From contig JAAFIW010000013.1 of assembly GCA_013297875.1 (NCBI GenBank), positions 1-64,000 of the forward strand: DNA of 64,000 nucleotides. Reading direction: 5' to 3'. Below the pieces are notes generated by a model. It saw only the letters and a list, made by a program, of their open reading frames with translations, ran no database searches and was not told the DNA's origin. The translations under genes and the position numbers were made by a program. This stretch comes from Comamonadaceae bacterium (GTDB taxonomy: Bacteria > Pseudomonadota > Gammaproteobacteria > Burkholderiales > Burkholderiaceae_C). Shown here piece after piece: positions 32,155-41,446 of the stretch; within the stretch, counting starts at the first letter, position 1, and each line of letters starts with the position of its first letter.

Positions 32155-33768
32155 TCAAATCAACGGTGGGACGACCCGTAACGTGCCGTATTGACCATGG
32201 CCCCGTGCCAGGCGTGAGTCCGCGAACGCATCGGCGCGAGCAGGCGTCGCCCCAGCCCGCATCAACGCCGCCTGCATGAGCAATGCCAGACATTCGGTTA
32301 GCCGACGGGCATGCGACTCAGCGCCGTTTCCCACCATCGCTGGCAGAGCGTCAAGCATCGACGCTGCCGCAGCATCTGCGCTTAGCTGCGACCGAAGGTT
32401 GCTCACCAGCGCATCAAAACCGTCAGGATCGCGCCCAATTGCTCGCAGCACATCGAGGCACATCACATTTCCCGAGCCCTCCCATATGCCGTTCAATGGT
32501 GCTTCCCGGTACACACGAGCCAAAGGCCCTTCTTCAATGAACCCATTTCCACCCAAAACCTCCATGGCCTCCGCCACGAAACCGGTCAACCGCTTACACA
32601 GCCAGTACTTTGCAATCGGCGTTACTAGGCGGACCAGGTCTTTTTGCACCTCGTCCCTGGTGCCCCCATCAAATAACTGTGCCAGGTAAAAGGCTAGCCG
32701 GGTCGCGGCCTCCCACTCAAGCGATAGATCCGCGAGAACATTCTTCATCAGCGCATGTTCTGCCAGCCGCTGACCAAATGCCTGCCGGTGTTGGGCGTGG
32801 TGCAGCGCATGACGCAAGGCATAACGCATGATCCCGGCAACAGACAGCGTGATATCAAAACGCGTCAAATGCGCCATCTCGATCAGGGTGGAAATTCCGC
32901 GACCCGGCTCACCCACCAAGTGCGCCAGCGCCCCGTCGTACTCAATCTCGGACGAGGCGTTAGACCGGTTGCCACACTTGTCTTTGAGGCGCTGAAACAA
33001 AATTCGGTTGCGTGATCCGTCGGGCGATACACGAGGGGCAAAGAAACAAGTTGCACCTTCTTGCGTTTTGGCCAACGTGAAAAACCCGTCACTCATTGGT
33101 GCTGAGCAAAACCATTTGTGCCCTGTCAGGGCATGCCATGGACCATCCACACACGCCGCCGTCGTTTGAATCGCCCGCAAATCGGTTCCGCCCTGTTTTT
33201 CTGTCATCGCCATACCCACCAGCGCGCTGCGCTTGTGTTCAATCGGTGCCAACTGCGGGTCATAGGCAAAGGCCGTCAGCCTGGGCTCCCAGACTGCGGC
33301 GAGTTGCGGGGCCTGGCGCATCAAGTGAACACTGGCAAAGGTCATCGTCATGGGGCACGCAGTACCCAACTCCACCTGGTTCCACAGGTAAACCAGGCCC
33401 GCATGGCTGGGAAATGGCGCGGTGATTTGGGGCGACCACGCCAGAGCATGAACCCCGCGCTCGCAGCCCGCCTTCATCAGTGCGTGATAAGCCGGGTGGT
33501 AGCGCACTTCATCAAGCCGTTGGCCAAATCGGTCATGCCCTATCAATTCCGGTACAAAACGGTTCGCCAGATAAGCCAGTTCATGGGTGCTGGCCAGTCC
33601 GGCAAACTCGCCAAGAGCCTGTATGGGGAACTGGCTGACGTCTGCACCCGCGTTGCGCAACACAGCGCCCAGTAACGGGTCATCGGCAAAGGCATTAAAG
33701 CCTTCGAGCGCGGGCACTTGGTTCGTGACCGTGTGGGTGCGGGCGGGTACTGGCAGTAGTTGCGGCAT
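32155..33768 (-). CDS. aidB: AidB-type acyl-CoA dehydrogenase
   Basis: 537 residues from the ATG at 33768 (MPQLLPVPARTHTVTNQVPAL). The AidB pattern is clear: an N-terminal extension before the ACAD core, MAMTEKQGGTDLRAIQTTA, GHKWFCSAPMSDGFFTLAKT, RFDITLSVAGIMRYAL, RQAFGQRLAEHALMKN, AMEVLGGNGFIEEGPLARVYREAPLNGIWEGSGNVMCLDVLRA. AidB protects against alkylation stress and binds FAD and DNA in E. coli, but many relatives act on acyl-CoAs in catabolism. It is the last gene of the FMO-MFS-DUF2147-porin operon, so a catabolic role is possible here. Confidence 0.88.
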   Translation of the reverse strand: MPQLLPVPARTHTVTNQVPALEGFNAFADDPLLGAVLRNAGADVSQFPIQALGEFAGLASTHELAYLANRFVPELIGHDRFGQRLDEVRYHPAYHALMKAGCERGVHALAWSPQITAPFPSHAGLVYLWNQVELGTACPMTMTFASVHLMRQAPQLAAVWEPRLTAFAYDPQLAPIEHKRSALVGMAMTEKQGGTDLRAIQTTAACVDGPWHALTGHKWFCSAPMSDGFFTLAKTQEGATCFFAPRVSPDGSRNRILFQRLKDKCGNRSNASSEIEYDGALAHLVGEPGRGISTLIEMAHLTRFDITLSVAGIMRYALRHALHHAQHRQAFGQRLAEHALMKNVLADLSLEWEAATRLAFYLAQLFDGGTRDEVQKDLVRLVTPIAKYWLCKRLTGFVAEAMEVLGGNGFIEEGPLARVYREAPLNGIWEGSGNVMCLDVLRAIGRDPDGFDALVSNLRSQLSADAAAASMLDALPAMVGNGAESHARRLTECLALLMQAALMRAGATPARADAFADSRLARGHGQYGTLRVVPPLI

Positions 33769-33809
33769 GTTCAATTTCCTGGGCAATTCAATACGCCGAC
33801 TGAAAATAT

Positions 33810-34670
33810 TCAAAATTTGTAGCTGACACGCGCGGCGAGCGTTGTTTTGTTCGACTTGAAGGTGCTGCCATCTCGCCGTGTCGTGACGAAAAAGTCCGGC
33901 CTATTGACTTTCGTGCTAGTCAAGTCCATGCCAAGTACCCAATTGCTGTTGACCGAATAGTCTAGCGACACCCGAACATCCTTCAAATTGATTTGGGAAA
34001 AATTGCGAACCCGCTGCACGCCAATGTGCCCCGACAGTTCCAGCTGGGGCGTCAGTCGGTGTTTGCCAATAATACTCAAATAATCGGTTGCTGACGACGC
34101 ATCACCTCGGTCAAAACAGTCAAACTGCTGCTGCGGATCCTGCACAAAGGGGCAGATTCCACCACTTGTAATACCGCGGTTGTATTTGGTCAATGTGCGT
34201 TCATAGCGCACATCAATTGGGCCATAACCAATCTCGACTATCGCCGTACCCGTGTTGAAATTTCGTTTGGCAAAATTCCCATTCTCCACATCGCTTAAAT
34301 TCAGAGGCGCTTTGTAATGTGCTCCCGGGAAAAATTCATAATAAAATCCTCCACCATAATGGAAAGCATCCGGGTCGCCGTTGCGATAACCCAAGCCCAA
34401 CAGAGCGAGGCTGCCATTGCCATTTGTAAACGAATCCTTGCTAATCGTCGCAAACTCGGCAAGGCCCGCAAAGCCGGACTCATGTAGCACGTTAACGGTG
34501 AAAGATGCCGACGGCTTGAGCCCGGAATCGGTCACGCCGCGACTTGTCCGATTGGTGGTTACACGCGCTTCATAACTGAAATTGAAAGCGTCCGGGGCGG
34601 GTGGCGGTGATTGGGCAAAAGCCGGCAGAGTTGATATGCACAGGATAGCAATAAGTTTTTTTTTCATCAT
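33810..34670 (-). CDS. TorF-like outer-membrane porin
   Basis: 286 residues with a signal peptide (KKKLIAILCISTLPAFAQ). Beta strands alternate through to the C-terminal SYKF Phe typical of outer-membrane barrels. FNFSYEARVTTNRTSRGVTDSGLKPSASF, YDYSVNSNW-type strands fit the TorF/Gcw_chp (CHP02001) family of putative porins. It probably lets the operon's substrate through the outer membrane. Two Cys in ICPFVQDPQQQFDCF could form a loop disulfide. The start is 30 bp after the DUF2147 gene stop. AT-richer than the flanking chromosome. Confidence 0.8.
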   Translation of the reverse strand: MMKKKLIAILCISTLPAFAQSPPPAPDAFNFSYEARVTTNRTSRGVTDSGLKPSASFTVNVLHESGFAGLAEFATISKDSFTNGNGSLALLGLGYRNGDPDAFHYGGGFYYEFFPGAHYKAPLNLSDVENGNFAKRNFNTGTAIVEIGYGPIDVRYERTLTKYNRGITSGGICPFVQDPQQQFDCFDRGDASSATDYLSIIGKHRLTPQLELSGHIGVQRVRNFSQINLKDVRVSLDYSVNSNWVLGMDLTSTKVNRPDFFVTTRRDGSTFKSNKTTLAARVSYKF

Positions 34671-34700
34671 GTATTCCGGTTGATTTGACGGATAAGCTAA

Positions 34701-35171
34701 CTACTTAATCAAGGTACCTTCAAATTTCTTCCCTTCGCATCCAGGCGGCACAGTCGATACACGCGTCCATATCTCGGTTTCACCAAACATTTCATTTGCA
34801 AGGAAGGCGCGTGCATGGAGTTTTCCTTCTTTCAAGCGCAACTTGCTGTTATAGGTCTTGTTTGTTCGAATATCAAATACCCAGCCTTTGATCCATGCAT
34901 TGTTTTCAAACTTGCTGTACTCAACGACTTTGCGATTGCAATCCAGCGGAACAGTCCGTTTTGGGTTATCAAGTTGAATATCCCAAACGACTGTTCCGCA
35001 AAGAGCAGTAGCAGGTAATCCACGGCCCATCGAACACATTTCCAGGCGGACGATTCCATCGCCTGCGGCCGTTATCCAATTGCCGACGAAGTCTTCTGCG
35101 TTTTGCGCCTGTACTGCCGCAGCGGTAAAACCAGCCATAAAAATAATATACCCTATTGATCTTGATACCAT
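34701..35171 (-). CDS. DUF2147 exported protein
   Basis: 156 residues from the ATG at 35171, which begins a signal peptide (MVSRSIGYIIFMAGFTAAAVQAQ); a longer frame to 35261 overlaps the MFS gene. Mature part: DFVGNWITAAGDGIVRLEMC, ATALCGTVVWDI, FENNAWIKGWVFDIRTNKTYNSKL, GETEIWTR, the usual DUF2147 layout. Members are found beside catabolic operons; the function is not known. Two pairs of Cys could be disulfide bonded. It is third in the FMO operon. Confidence 0.82.
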   Translation of the reverse strand: MVSRSIGYIIFMAGFTAAAVQAQNAEDFVGNWITAAGDGIVRLEMCSMGRGLPATALCGTVVWDIQLDNPKRTVPLDCNRKVVEYSKFENNAWIKGWVFDIRTNKTYNSKLRLKEGKLHARAFLANEMFGETEIWTRVSTVPPGCEGKKFEGTLIK

Positions 35172-35190
35172 TTTGTCTCCAGTGGTTGGG

Positions 35191-36369
35191 TCAAACCCGT
35201 TGTTTTGTGTGATTTCCCCGAAATACCAGCACAGCAAGCACTGCACAAGGCAACATGCCAAATCCTAAAATCAAACTGAAGTTGTGAAGACCGGCGGTGG
35301 TCAATAATTCACCCGCAACCGCAGTGCCGATTGCCGCACCCAATAACACAATGACAAACGTGAAGGAGACCAGCGCGCCACGGCCATCCAGTTCAGACAG
35401 GTAACCATTCAAATATGGCAGAACCGCATAGAACGCCAAATTCAACAGCAATTGGCTGGTGAAGTAACTGCTGGGGCCGGATGAATTTACAAACCACCAT
35501 ACCGTGACGGCCATCAATGCAACAGAGAAGAGAATAATTTTGACCCGGTGCACAAACAGCTTTGATACTGCTGGTACCGCACTACCAAAAAATCCCAATA
35601 GCGACGAAACTGCCAATAATAAACCCACAGTGACCATTGACAACCCAATTTGCTTACCCAGCACACTGGCGACTGCCCACTGAGCTGCTTGAATGGCTGT
35701 TACGGTGAACAGGAAAATCCACAACATACCTATGGGCAACCACGGGATTGAATTAACTCGCACAGCAGTGCGGTTCTGCGTAATTGATTTGGAAATGGAA
35801 AAGGCAAAGGGAAGTCCCAACACAGTGAAACCGCCAATGATGGGGAACACCCAGTAAGTGAGCGGTTCAATTTCAACCGAAGACAGTCCCAACAACAGAC
35901 TGCTGTTCAAAACGCCTGCCAAGAGAATCACCAACCCCCAAATGCGCTCAGCCGATGGCCGATGGGCGATAGCGGCGGCCACGCAAACAAACAACATGCC
36001 TTCAAAAATACCCGCAAGCCCTCGTGCAACTGACAGTTCTTCCCCCGAGCCGGCCAAGCCACTGAGCACATGCATCAGCACAGCACCAAAGCCACCGATC
36101 CACGCCATTTGCCTGCCAAACTTGCCAGCAAAATAAGGGAATATCAAACAGCTAATGACCAGGCCCAATAGCTCAACACCGGCAATCGTGGTCGCCTGTG
36201 CCTCGCCAACACCGAGTCGTTCAATCACCACGGAAACTGTGATAGGCGCCAGCGTAACGCCATTGGTGGCGAGCGCGTAGGTCACACCCAGTTTTGCGAT
36301 ATCCCACCCGCTCAAGTCCTGCGTTGCGGCGCGTCCAATACCTTGGGTATTGAGATGTTCTTGTCTCAT
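35191..36369 (-). CDS. MFS transporter
   Basis: 392 residues with about 12 hydrophobic segments of MFS type: LGVTYALATNGVTLAPITVSVV, AGVELLGLVISCLIFPYFAGKFGRQMAWIGG (the FAGKFGR loop is the motif A region), GLAGIFEGMLFVCVAAAIAH, then six more helices. It probably imports the substrate of the operon; substrate unknown. Second gene of the FMO operon (30 bp after the FMO stop). Confidence 0.85.
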   Translation of the reverse strand: MRQEHLNTQGIGRAATQDLSGWDIAKLGVTYALATNGVTLAPITVSVVIERLGVGEAQATTIAGVELLGLVISCLIFPYFAGKFGRQMAWIGGFGAVLMHVLSGLAGSGEELSVARGLAGIFEGMLFVCVAAAIAHRPSAERIWGLVILLAGVLNSSLLLGLSSVEIEPLTYWVFPIIGGFTVLGLPFAFSISKSITQNRTAVRVNSIPWLPIGMLWIFLFTVTAIQAAQWAVASVLGKQIGLSMVTVGLLLAVSSLLGFFGSAVPAVSKLFVHRVKIILFSVALMAVTVWWFVNSSGPSSYFTSQLLLNLAFYAVLPYLNGYLSELDGRGALVSFTFVIVLLGAAIGTAVAGELLTTAGLHNFSLILGFGMLPCAVLAVLVFRGNHTKQRV

Positions 36370-36399
36370 GTTTTTTTCTTTTATGTCGATCGGATATGT

Positions 36400-37833
36400 C
36401 TATGAAGCCACGGCGATCCGGTCGTGCTTCAAAGGTGCTGCGTTTTTAAGCTCCCAGGATGTGGGCAGGGGTACTGAGTAGTCGCCAGGCTTGACAGCAT
36501 GCCATCCCATTTTCTTATTGATTTTCGCAATATAATTTTTGAGTGCATGCGCCTCCAGATATACGTCGTGGCGCTGTGATTTGACAAAATTCAATCCACC
36601 CGACAAATCTGGCGTGTCCGACGCTATCAACTGGTCAAACTGGGCATGGCTGGGTAATTGTTGAAACTGGGCGTTCAAATAGTTTGCAATCAACCTGGCT
36701 TGTGCATCAAACATCTTGAAGGCACTGGAATTGGTTTCAACATATCCCAAGCAGAAGATATTTTTATGTTGGCGGTTAAAGATTGCCAAGTACATGTCCG
36801 GGCGGCCGCCTTTCCAGTCAAAAAACGACGTGGCGTATGGCATGCTCCATTTATAGCCCGTGGCAAAGAGAACCAGATCAATCTGCTCGCGGCTGTCGTC
36901 CTTGAATACCACATATTTACCGTCAAACTTTTTAATGTCTGGCACCACTTTTATATCACCATGCTGCAGATGGTGTATCAACTGAGTATTCAGTAGGGGG
37001 TGAGATTCAAGTAATTTGTGATCTGGTTTTGGAACACCCCAGCGCGTGACGTCGCCACGGATCATTTTGAGCAAGCCGCTGAAAACGGGCCGGATCAGCC
37101 AAATGGGTAGTTGCGGGCCTGATTCACCAAACTCATCGGCTGGCACGCCGAAGATGTGCTTGGGAATAAAGTGATAGCCCCGACGCATGCTGATAAAAGC
37201 GGCATCTGCCGAGCGGGCCGCATCGCAGCCAATGTCGGCACCAGAGTTACCAACGCCCACCACCAGTACACGTTTGCCCTTGAACTCGTCGGCGCGCTTG
37301 TAGGTTACCGAGTGCCTGACTTCACCTGAAAACGCACCGGCGATGGTGGGAATATTAGGGTCCCAATTGTTACCGGTCGCGCACACGACTGCTGCATATG
37401 TTTTGGTATCGCCGTTGCTTAGCCTGACGCGCCACTGGCCGGTTTCCAATTTTTCCAGAGACTCAACACCCACCCCAAATTGAATGGCATCATACAAGCC
37501 ATAGGCTCTGGCAAATGTCTGTACATATGCCAGCACCTGGGAGTTTTTGGGGTAATCGGGAAAGCTTTTGGGCATCGGAAAATCCGAATACCCCGACAAA
37601 TCGCGTGACGAAATGAAGTGAGCTGATTCGTACATGGGGGTACCCGGATTTTTCAGATCCCATATGCCCCCAACGTCGCTGTGCCGCTCGAATTGATCGT
37701 AAGCAATACCGTATTTTTTCAACGCTCGGGCAATACTCAACCCACCCGGGCCTGCTCCCACGATACATACAGATTGTGTGACAGCAGAAGTTTGATCATT
37801 TGAATAGGTGGGATGGTTCATATCAACGGGCAT
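36400..37833 (-). CDS. Flavin-containing monooxygenase
   Basis: 477 residues. FAD site near the N-terminus (VCIVGAGPGGLSIARALKKYG), FMO fingerprint FSGEVRHSVTYK (FxGxxxHxxxY) at about 168-178, and NADPH site GVGNSGADIGCD. ATGY (LFATGYKWS) is also present. FMO-type, with relatives acting on sulfur/nitrogen compounds or, in Baeyer-Villiger-like cases, ketones. The substrate is unknown. It is the first gene of the operon 37833-32155, and the 83-bp promoter block (37844-37926) is upstream of its ATG. Confidence 0.88.
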   Translation of the reverse strand: MPVDMNHPTYSNDQTSAVTQSVCIVGAGPGGLSIARALKKYGIAYDQFERHSDVGGIWDLKNPGTPMYESAHFISSRDLSGYSDFPMPKSFPDYPKNSQVLAYVQTFARAYGLYDAIQFGVGVESLEKLETGQWRVRLSNGDTKTYAAVVCATGNNWDPNIPTIAGAFSGEVRHSVTYKRADEFKGKRVLVVGVGNSGADIGCDAARSADAAFISMRRGYHFIPKHIFGVPADEFGESGPQLPIWLIRPVFSGLLKMIRGDVTRWGVPKPDHKLLESHPLLNTQLIHHLQHGDIKVVPDIKKFDGKYVVFKDDSREQIDLVLFATGYKWSMPYATSFFDWKGGRPDMYLAIFNRQHKNIFCLGYVETNSSAFKMFDAQARLIANYLNAQFQQLPSHAQFDQLIASDTPDLSGGLNFVKSQRHDVYLEAHALKNYIAKINKKMGWHAVKPGDYSVPLPTSWELKNAAPLKHDRIAVAS

Positions 37834-37843
37834 ATTGGTTGGT

Positions 37844-37926
37844 GGAACAATTTTGTGACGATGCGTTGCAGGTCACGAGGTCTCAGCGGGACAAACAGGG
37901 GTCTTATGAGGCCAATCAGGTGGCCT
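37844..37926 (-). promoter_or_regulatory. Conserved 83-bp promoter block, copy 1
   Basis: Aligns without gaps to 42411-42493. Shared elements are GGA(A/C)-CAAATTGTG-like, CGAGGTC, GGGACAAA, GGGG-CTT and the inverted repeat AGGCCA-N6-TGGCCT (37909-37926). It lies between FMO (minus) and the crotonase (plus), so it may serve both. Likely bound by the AraC regulator at 42504. Confidence 0.7.
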
Positions 37927-38032
37927 TTTGGGGCGTTTTCATCAAGTTTTCGCCCTCTTGGTGGTAACCCTGAAGCGTGGTTGAGCGCGGTAATGCGTCA
38001 ATACCACCCTTGATTGACTCAAGAGGCTTTGC

Positions 38033-38809
38033 ATGTCGGCTGTTTTATTTGATGTCGATGGCGTGGTTTGCACCATCACGATTGACAACCCCAAGAGACG
38101 CAACGCAGTAGATGGCGTGACTGCACGCGCATTGAAGGAGGCTTTTTTGCGCTTCGAGGCCGATGCAGATTTGCGGGTGGCGGTTTTGACCGGTGCTGGC
38201 GACTGCTTTTGTGCCGGCGCTGATCTAACGAGTCTGGACGATCCACAGCGGCAGCATGAATTTCGGGAAGACGGCGGCGGGGCCGGGCCGATGGGCCCCA
38301 GTCGCCTCGCATTGAACAAGCCCCTGATTGCTGCCATTGAGGGCTACGCTGTTGCGGGCGGTTTGGAGCTGGCTTTGCTCGCTGACCTGCGAGTGGCAGC
38401 CGACAACGCGGTGTTGGGTGTGTTTTGTCGGCGCTGGGGTGTGCCGCTGATTGATGGCGGCACGGTGCGCTTGCCACGCGTCGTGGGCATGGGCCATGCC
38501 ATGGGCATGATTTTGACTGGCCGACCCGTGGGCGCGCAGGAGGCCCAATCAATGGGTTTGGTCAACCGGGTGACTGCCGCAGGCCAGGCCTTGCTGTCCG
38601 CGCAGAGTCTGGCACGCCAAGTGGCGTCGTTTCCCCAGTTGTGCATGCTGGCCGATCGCCACTCGGCCTATGCACAGTGGGGCATGTCCGTTGGCGATGC
38701 GCTTCGTCATGAAGGCAAAAACGGGCTGCCCGCATTGCATGCCGAAGGCGTGGGAGGCGCCCGGCAGTTTGCAGGTGGAGCGGGCCGACACGGCCAGTTC
38801 GCTGACTGA
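38033..38809 (+). CDS. Enoyl-CoA hydratase/isomerase (crotonase) family protein
   Basis: 258 residues. Crotonase fold: ITIDNPKRRNAVDGVTARAL, AVLTGAGDCFCAGADLTSL (oxyanion-hole), AAIEGYAVAGGLELALLADLRVAADNAVLGV, and GMILTGRPVGAQEAQSMGLVNRVTAAGQAL. The usual first catalytic acid region reads IDGGTVRLPR. It might act in a beta-oxidation-like step for the operon's product. It is divergent from the FMO gene with a shared 199-bp gap. A terminator hairpin follows directly after its stop (38817-38842). Confidence 0.85.
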   Translation: MSAVLFDVDGVVCTITIDNPKRRNAVDGVTARALKEAFLRFEADADLRVAVLTGAGDCFCAGADLTSLDDPQRQHEFREDGGGAGPMGPSRLALNKPLIAAIEGYAVAGGLELALLADLRVAADNAVLGVFCRRWGVPLIDGGTVRLPRVVGMGHAMGMILTGRPVGAQEAQSMGLVNRVTAAGQALLSAQSLARQVASFPQLCMLADRHSAYAQWGMSVGDALRHEGKNGLPALHAEGVGGARQFAGGAGRHGQFAD

Positions 38810-38816
38810 ATAAAAA

Positions 38817-38842
38817 AGCCCCGGGTTTTGCAACCCGGGGCT
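38817..38842. terminator. Bidirectional hairpin terminator
   Basis: AGCCCCGGGTT (38817-38827) and AACCCGGGGCT (38832-38842) form an 11-bp stem with a 4-nt loop. An A-run (38812-38817) makes it an intrinsic terminator with a U-run on the minus strand, serving the SDR operon; on the plus strand it also ends the crotonase gene. Confidence 0.8.
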
Positions 38843-38890
38843 CAAAACCACCTGACATGGCCGAGGAGAACTCACGTGTATGAGCTAAAG

Positions 38891-38934
38891 CACTATGATT
38901 TTTATAGCTGCTTGAGCAGTATTTCTCTGGGCGA
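38891..38934 (-). repeat. Dispersed 50-bp repeat
   Basis: CACTATGATTTTTATAGCTG then CTTGAGCAGTATTTCTCTGGGCGA, the reverse complement of the family core. Intergenic, downstream of the SDR operon. Confidence 0.82.
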
Positions 38935-38960
38935 ATGGGCAATATGACGATAAATTCAGG

Positions 38961-39899
38961 CTAAGGCACGTTCAGAATCGTTTTCCCGTCTTTGTCTTGT
39001 ACAAAGCCACGATCACGTAACGACTGCAGGTAACGCTGGTGGCCCTGCTCCCCCTTTTTTCTTAACAACGGAATCACGCGCAGCAGCAGGTTGGGGTTGA
39101 GCATCGACAGCCTGACCGTCCAGGATTCACTTAAGCGGGGATAGCGCTCCAGGCGCGGATCGTCCAGCATACGTACAACTTGACGCGCCACGTCTTCAGG
39201 CTGCTGAGGGGGGTCCATGAACTGCAAGGTGTTGCCGCCCTCCATCGCCTCACGCATCAACATTGGCGTTTCTGTGGCTGAAGGCAGCACGCTACCCACG
39301 TGAATTCCCAAGCGTTCACCATCCAGACCCAGGCAGAGCATGGCACCGCGAAGGCCAAACTTTGAGGCCGAGTAAATCGTAGTCTCGGGCAGTGGAAATA
39401 TCCCGCCCAACGAGACCGTGCTGATGATGCGGCCATCTCCCGAGCGGCGCAGCAGCGGCATCAACAAGCGCGTGACCACCAGTGGTGAAATCAGGTTGAT
39501 GTCCATCTCATCCACAATGCTGTCGACACTGCGCTCCTCAAACCGTTCGGTATTGGTGATGGCGGCGTTGTTCACCAGAATATCCAGGCGGCCTGTTGAG
39601 GATTCAACGAACTTGACCAGTTGCTCAACCGAATTTCGCTCGGTCAAGTCCGCCTGAAACCAGGAGGTCAATGGCCCGAAGTCACGGCAAGCCCGAATCA
39701 GCCGCGGCTCATCGATGTCCACCAAAATGCAGTGAATGTGTCGTTGGATGAACTGCTGGCAGATTGCGCGCCCAATACCGCCAGCCCCACCCGTGATAAC
39801 AGCGACGCGACCCGCAAAATCCGACTTGCTGTTTTTTGACTTTGAATGGCGCTGAAGCACGACATTTGGTGCCAGAACACTGTTGGTGTGATTGGTCAT
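38961..39899 (-). CDS. Short-chain dehydrogenase/reductase
   Basis: 312 residues with the classical SDR motifs: VAVITGGAGGIGRAICQ (TGxxxGxG, about residue 34), LVNNAA, STVSLGG with the catalytic Ser, and YSASK with the catalytic Tyr/Lys. It oxidises an alcohol or reduces a ketone; the substrate is unknown. Long C-terminus of about 80 residues (PRLERYPRLSESWTVRLSMLNP..). Third gene of the desaturase-ALDH-SDR operon. Followed by the terminator at 38817. Confidence 0.87.
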   Translation of the reverse strand: MTNHTNSVLAPNVVLQRHSKSKNSKSDFAGRVAVITGGAGGIGRAICQQFIQRHIHCILVDIDEPRLIRACRDFGPLTSWFQADLTERNSVEQLVKFVESSTGRLDILVNNAAITNTERFEERSVDSIVDEMDINLISPLVVTRLLMPLLRRSGDGRIISTVSLGGIFPLPETTIYSASKFGLRGAMLCLGLDGERLGIHVGSVLPSATETPMLMREAMEGGNTLQFMDPPQQPEDVARQVVRMLDDPRLERYPRLSESWTVRLSMLNPNLLLRVIPLLRKKGEQGHQRYLQSLRDRGFVQDKDGKTILNVP

Positions 39900-39937
39900 T
39901 CAGATCGCTTGGTTACTTGAATAATTGAATAGCACGA

Positions 39938-41446
39938 CTACCTGAGTTGAATCCAGATAGATTTTGATTGTGTGTACTGGTCATGAGCGGCCAGGCCCTT
40001 ATCTTTTCCTCCAAACCCAGATTCCTTGTATCCGCCAAATGGCACCGCAAAGTCGCCTTCTGAATAACAGTTGACCGAAACAGTACCCACGCGCAATGAT
40101 CTGGCAACACGGTGCGCTGCATTCAAATCATTGGTATACAACGATGCAGCCAACCCGTAAGCGGTATCGTTGGCTATCTGGATGGCTTCCTGAGTATCCT
40201 TGAACGTTAAAACAGACAAAACTGGCCCGAATATCTCATCGCGCGCGATTTTCATTGTGTTTTTGACATTGTCAAATATGGTGGGCTCCACAAAATAACC
40301 TCCGCTCTCTGCATACAGCCGCTGACCGCCGTAAGCTAGCGTAGCGCCGTCCTGTTTGCCAGATTTGATGTATGACATCACTTTGGCCAAGTGTTCTTTT
40401 TCAATTAATGCACCAACCCGCGTGCTGGAGGCCAAGGGGTCTCCTACCGGCCAGGCTTGGAAGGCTGTTTTCAGCTCACTCAGCAATTGGTCTTTAACGG
40501 ACTCATGCACCAGCAGGCGCGACCCGGCCGAACAGTTTTCACCTTGGCAAAACAGGATTCCAGTGGTAATGCCTTCAATAGCGTGCCGGAAGTCGACCAC
40601 GTCATTCAACACAATTACGGGGCTTTTGCCGCCGCACTCCAGAACAATCCGCTTCATGTTGGAGTCGGCTGCGTATTTCAGGAAATACCTGCCCACCTCA
40701 CCCGACCCTGTGAAGCTGACGCAGTCCACACCGGCGTGCATGCCAATGGCTCGACCTGCCGTGGGCCCCATGCCTGACACTACATTGAAAACCCCGTCTG
40801 GGATACCTGCTTCTGAAGCAAGCGATGCCAGCCGTATGAGAGACAGTGAGGTCTGTTCAGCGGGTTTCAGGATGATTGAATTCCCACCCGCCAATGCGGG
40901 TGCGAACTTCCACGCTGCCATAAAAAGCGGGAAATTCCACGGAATTACCGCACCCACCACGCCGATGGGTTCACGCACGATCATCGAGACCACGTCGCGC
41001 GGTGCGGGAGAAATCTGGTCGTAGATTTTGTCCGTGGCCTCGGCGTGCCACCGCAAGGTCTCAATGGCATCGGGTAAGTCGACACCCATCGAATCGCGAA
41101 TGGGTTTGCCGCAATCCAGCGTTTCGATCAGTGCCAACTCGGCACTGTGTTTTTCGATCAACTCCGCAAAACGAAGCAGTATTTTTTTTCGCTCGCGCGG
41201 GGGCATGCCAGACCATGATGCTTTGTCGAACACCTGTCTGGCGGCCTGTACGGCGCAATCGACATCTGGCGCTTGCCCGCTAGACACATGGGCAAGGTGT
41301 TTTCCAGTTGCCGGGTTGCTGGTTTCAAAGGTTTCCCCGGAAATCGCATCAACATACTGACCATTGATGAATGCACGGGTCTCAAAGCGAAGCAGCGATG
41401 CGGCATGATGAAAATCCGCTGGTTTTTCCATGGCATGTGGCATCAC
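39938..41446 (-). CDS. NAD(P)-dependent aldehyde dehydrogenase
   Basis: 502 residues. ALDH fold: VIPWNFPLFMAAWKFAPALAGGNSIILKPAEQ, LECGGKSP carrying the general-base Glu, and the catalytic Cys in GENCSAGSR (normally GQxCxAGxR). EIFGPVLSVLTF and the C-terminal KESGFGGKDKG match. Converts an aldehyde to its acid. It overlaps the desaturase by 4 bp (ATGA) and precedes SDR by 38 bp, so it is translated from one transcript. Confidence 0.92.
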   Translation of the reverse strand: MMPHAMEKPADFHHAASLLRFETRAFINGQYVDAISGETFETSNPATGKHLAHVSSGQAPDVDCAVQAARQVFDKASWSGMPPRERKKILLRFAELIEKHSAELALIETLDCGKPIRDSMGVDLPDAIETLRWHAEATDKIYDQISPAPRDVVSMIVREPIGVVGAVIPWNFPLFMAAWKFAPALAGGNSIILKPAEQTSLSLIRLASLASEAGIPDGVFNVVSGMGPTAGRAIGMHAGVDCVSFTGSGEVGRYFLKYAADSNMKRIVLECGGKSPVIVLNDVVDFRHAIEGITTGILFCQGENCSAGSRLLVHESVKDQLLSELKTAFQAWPVGDPLASSTRVGALIEKEHLAKVMSYIKSGKQDGATLAYGGQRLYAESGGYFVEPTIFDNVKNTMKIARDEIFGPVLSVLTFKDTQEAIQIANDTAYGLAASLYTNDLNAAHRVARSLRVGTVSVNCYSEGDFAVPFGGYKESGFGGKDKGLAAHDQYTQSKSIWIQLR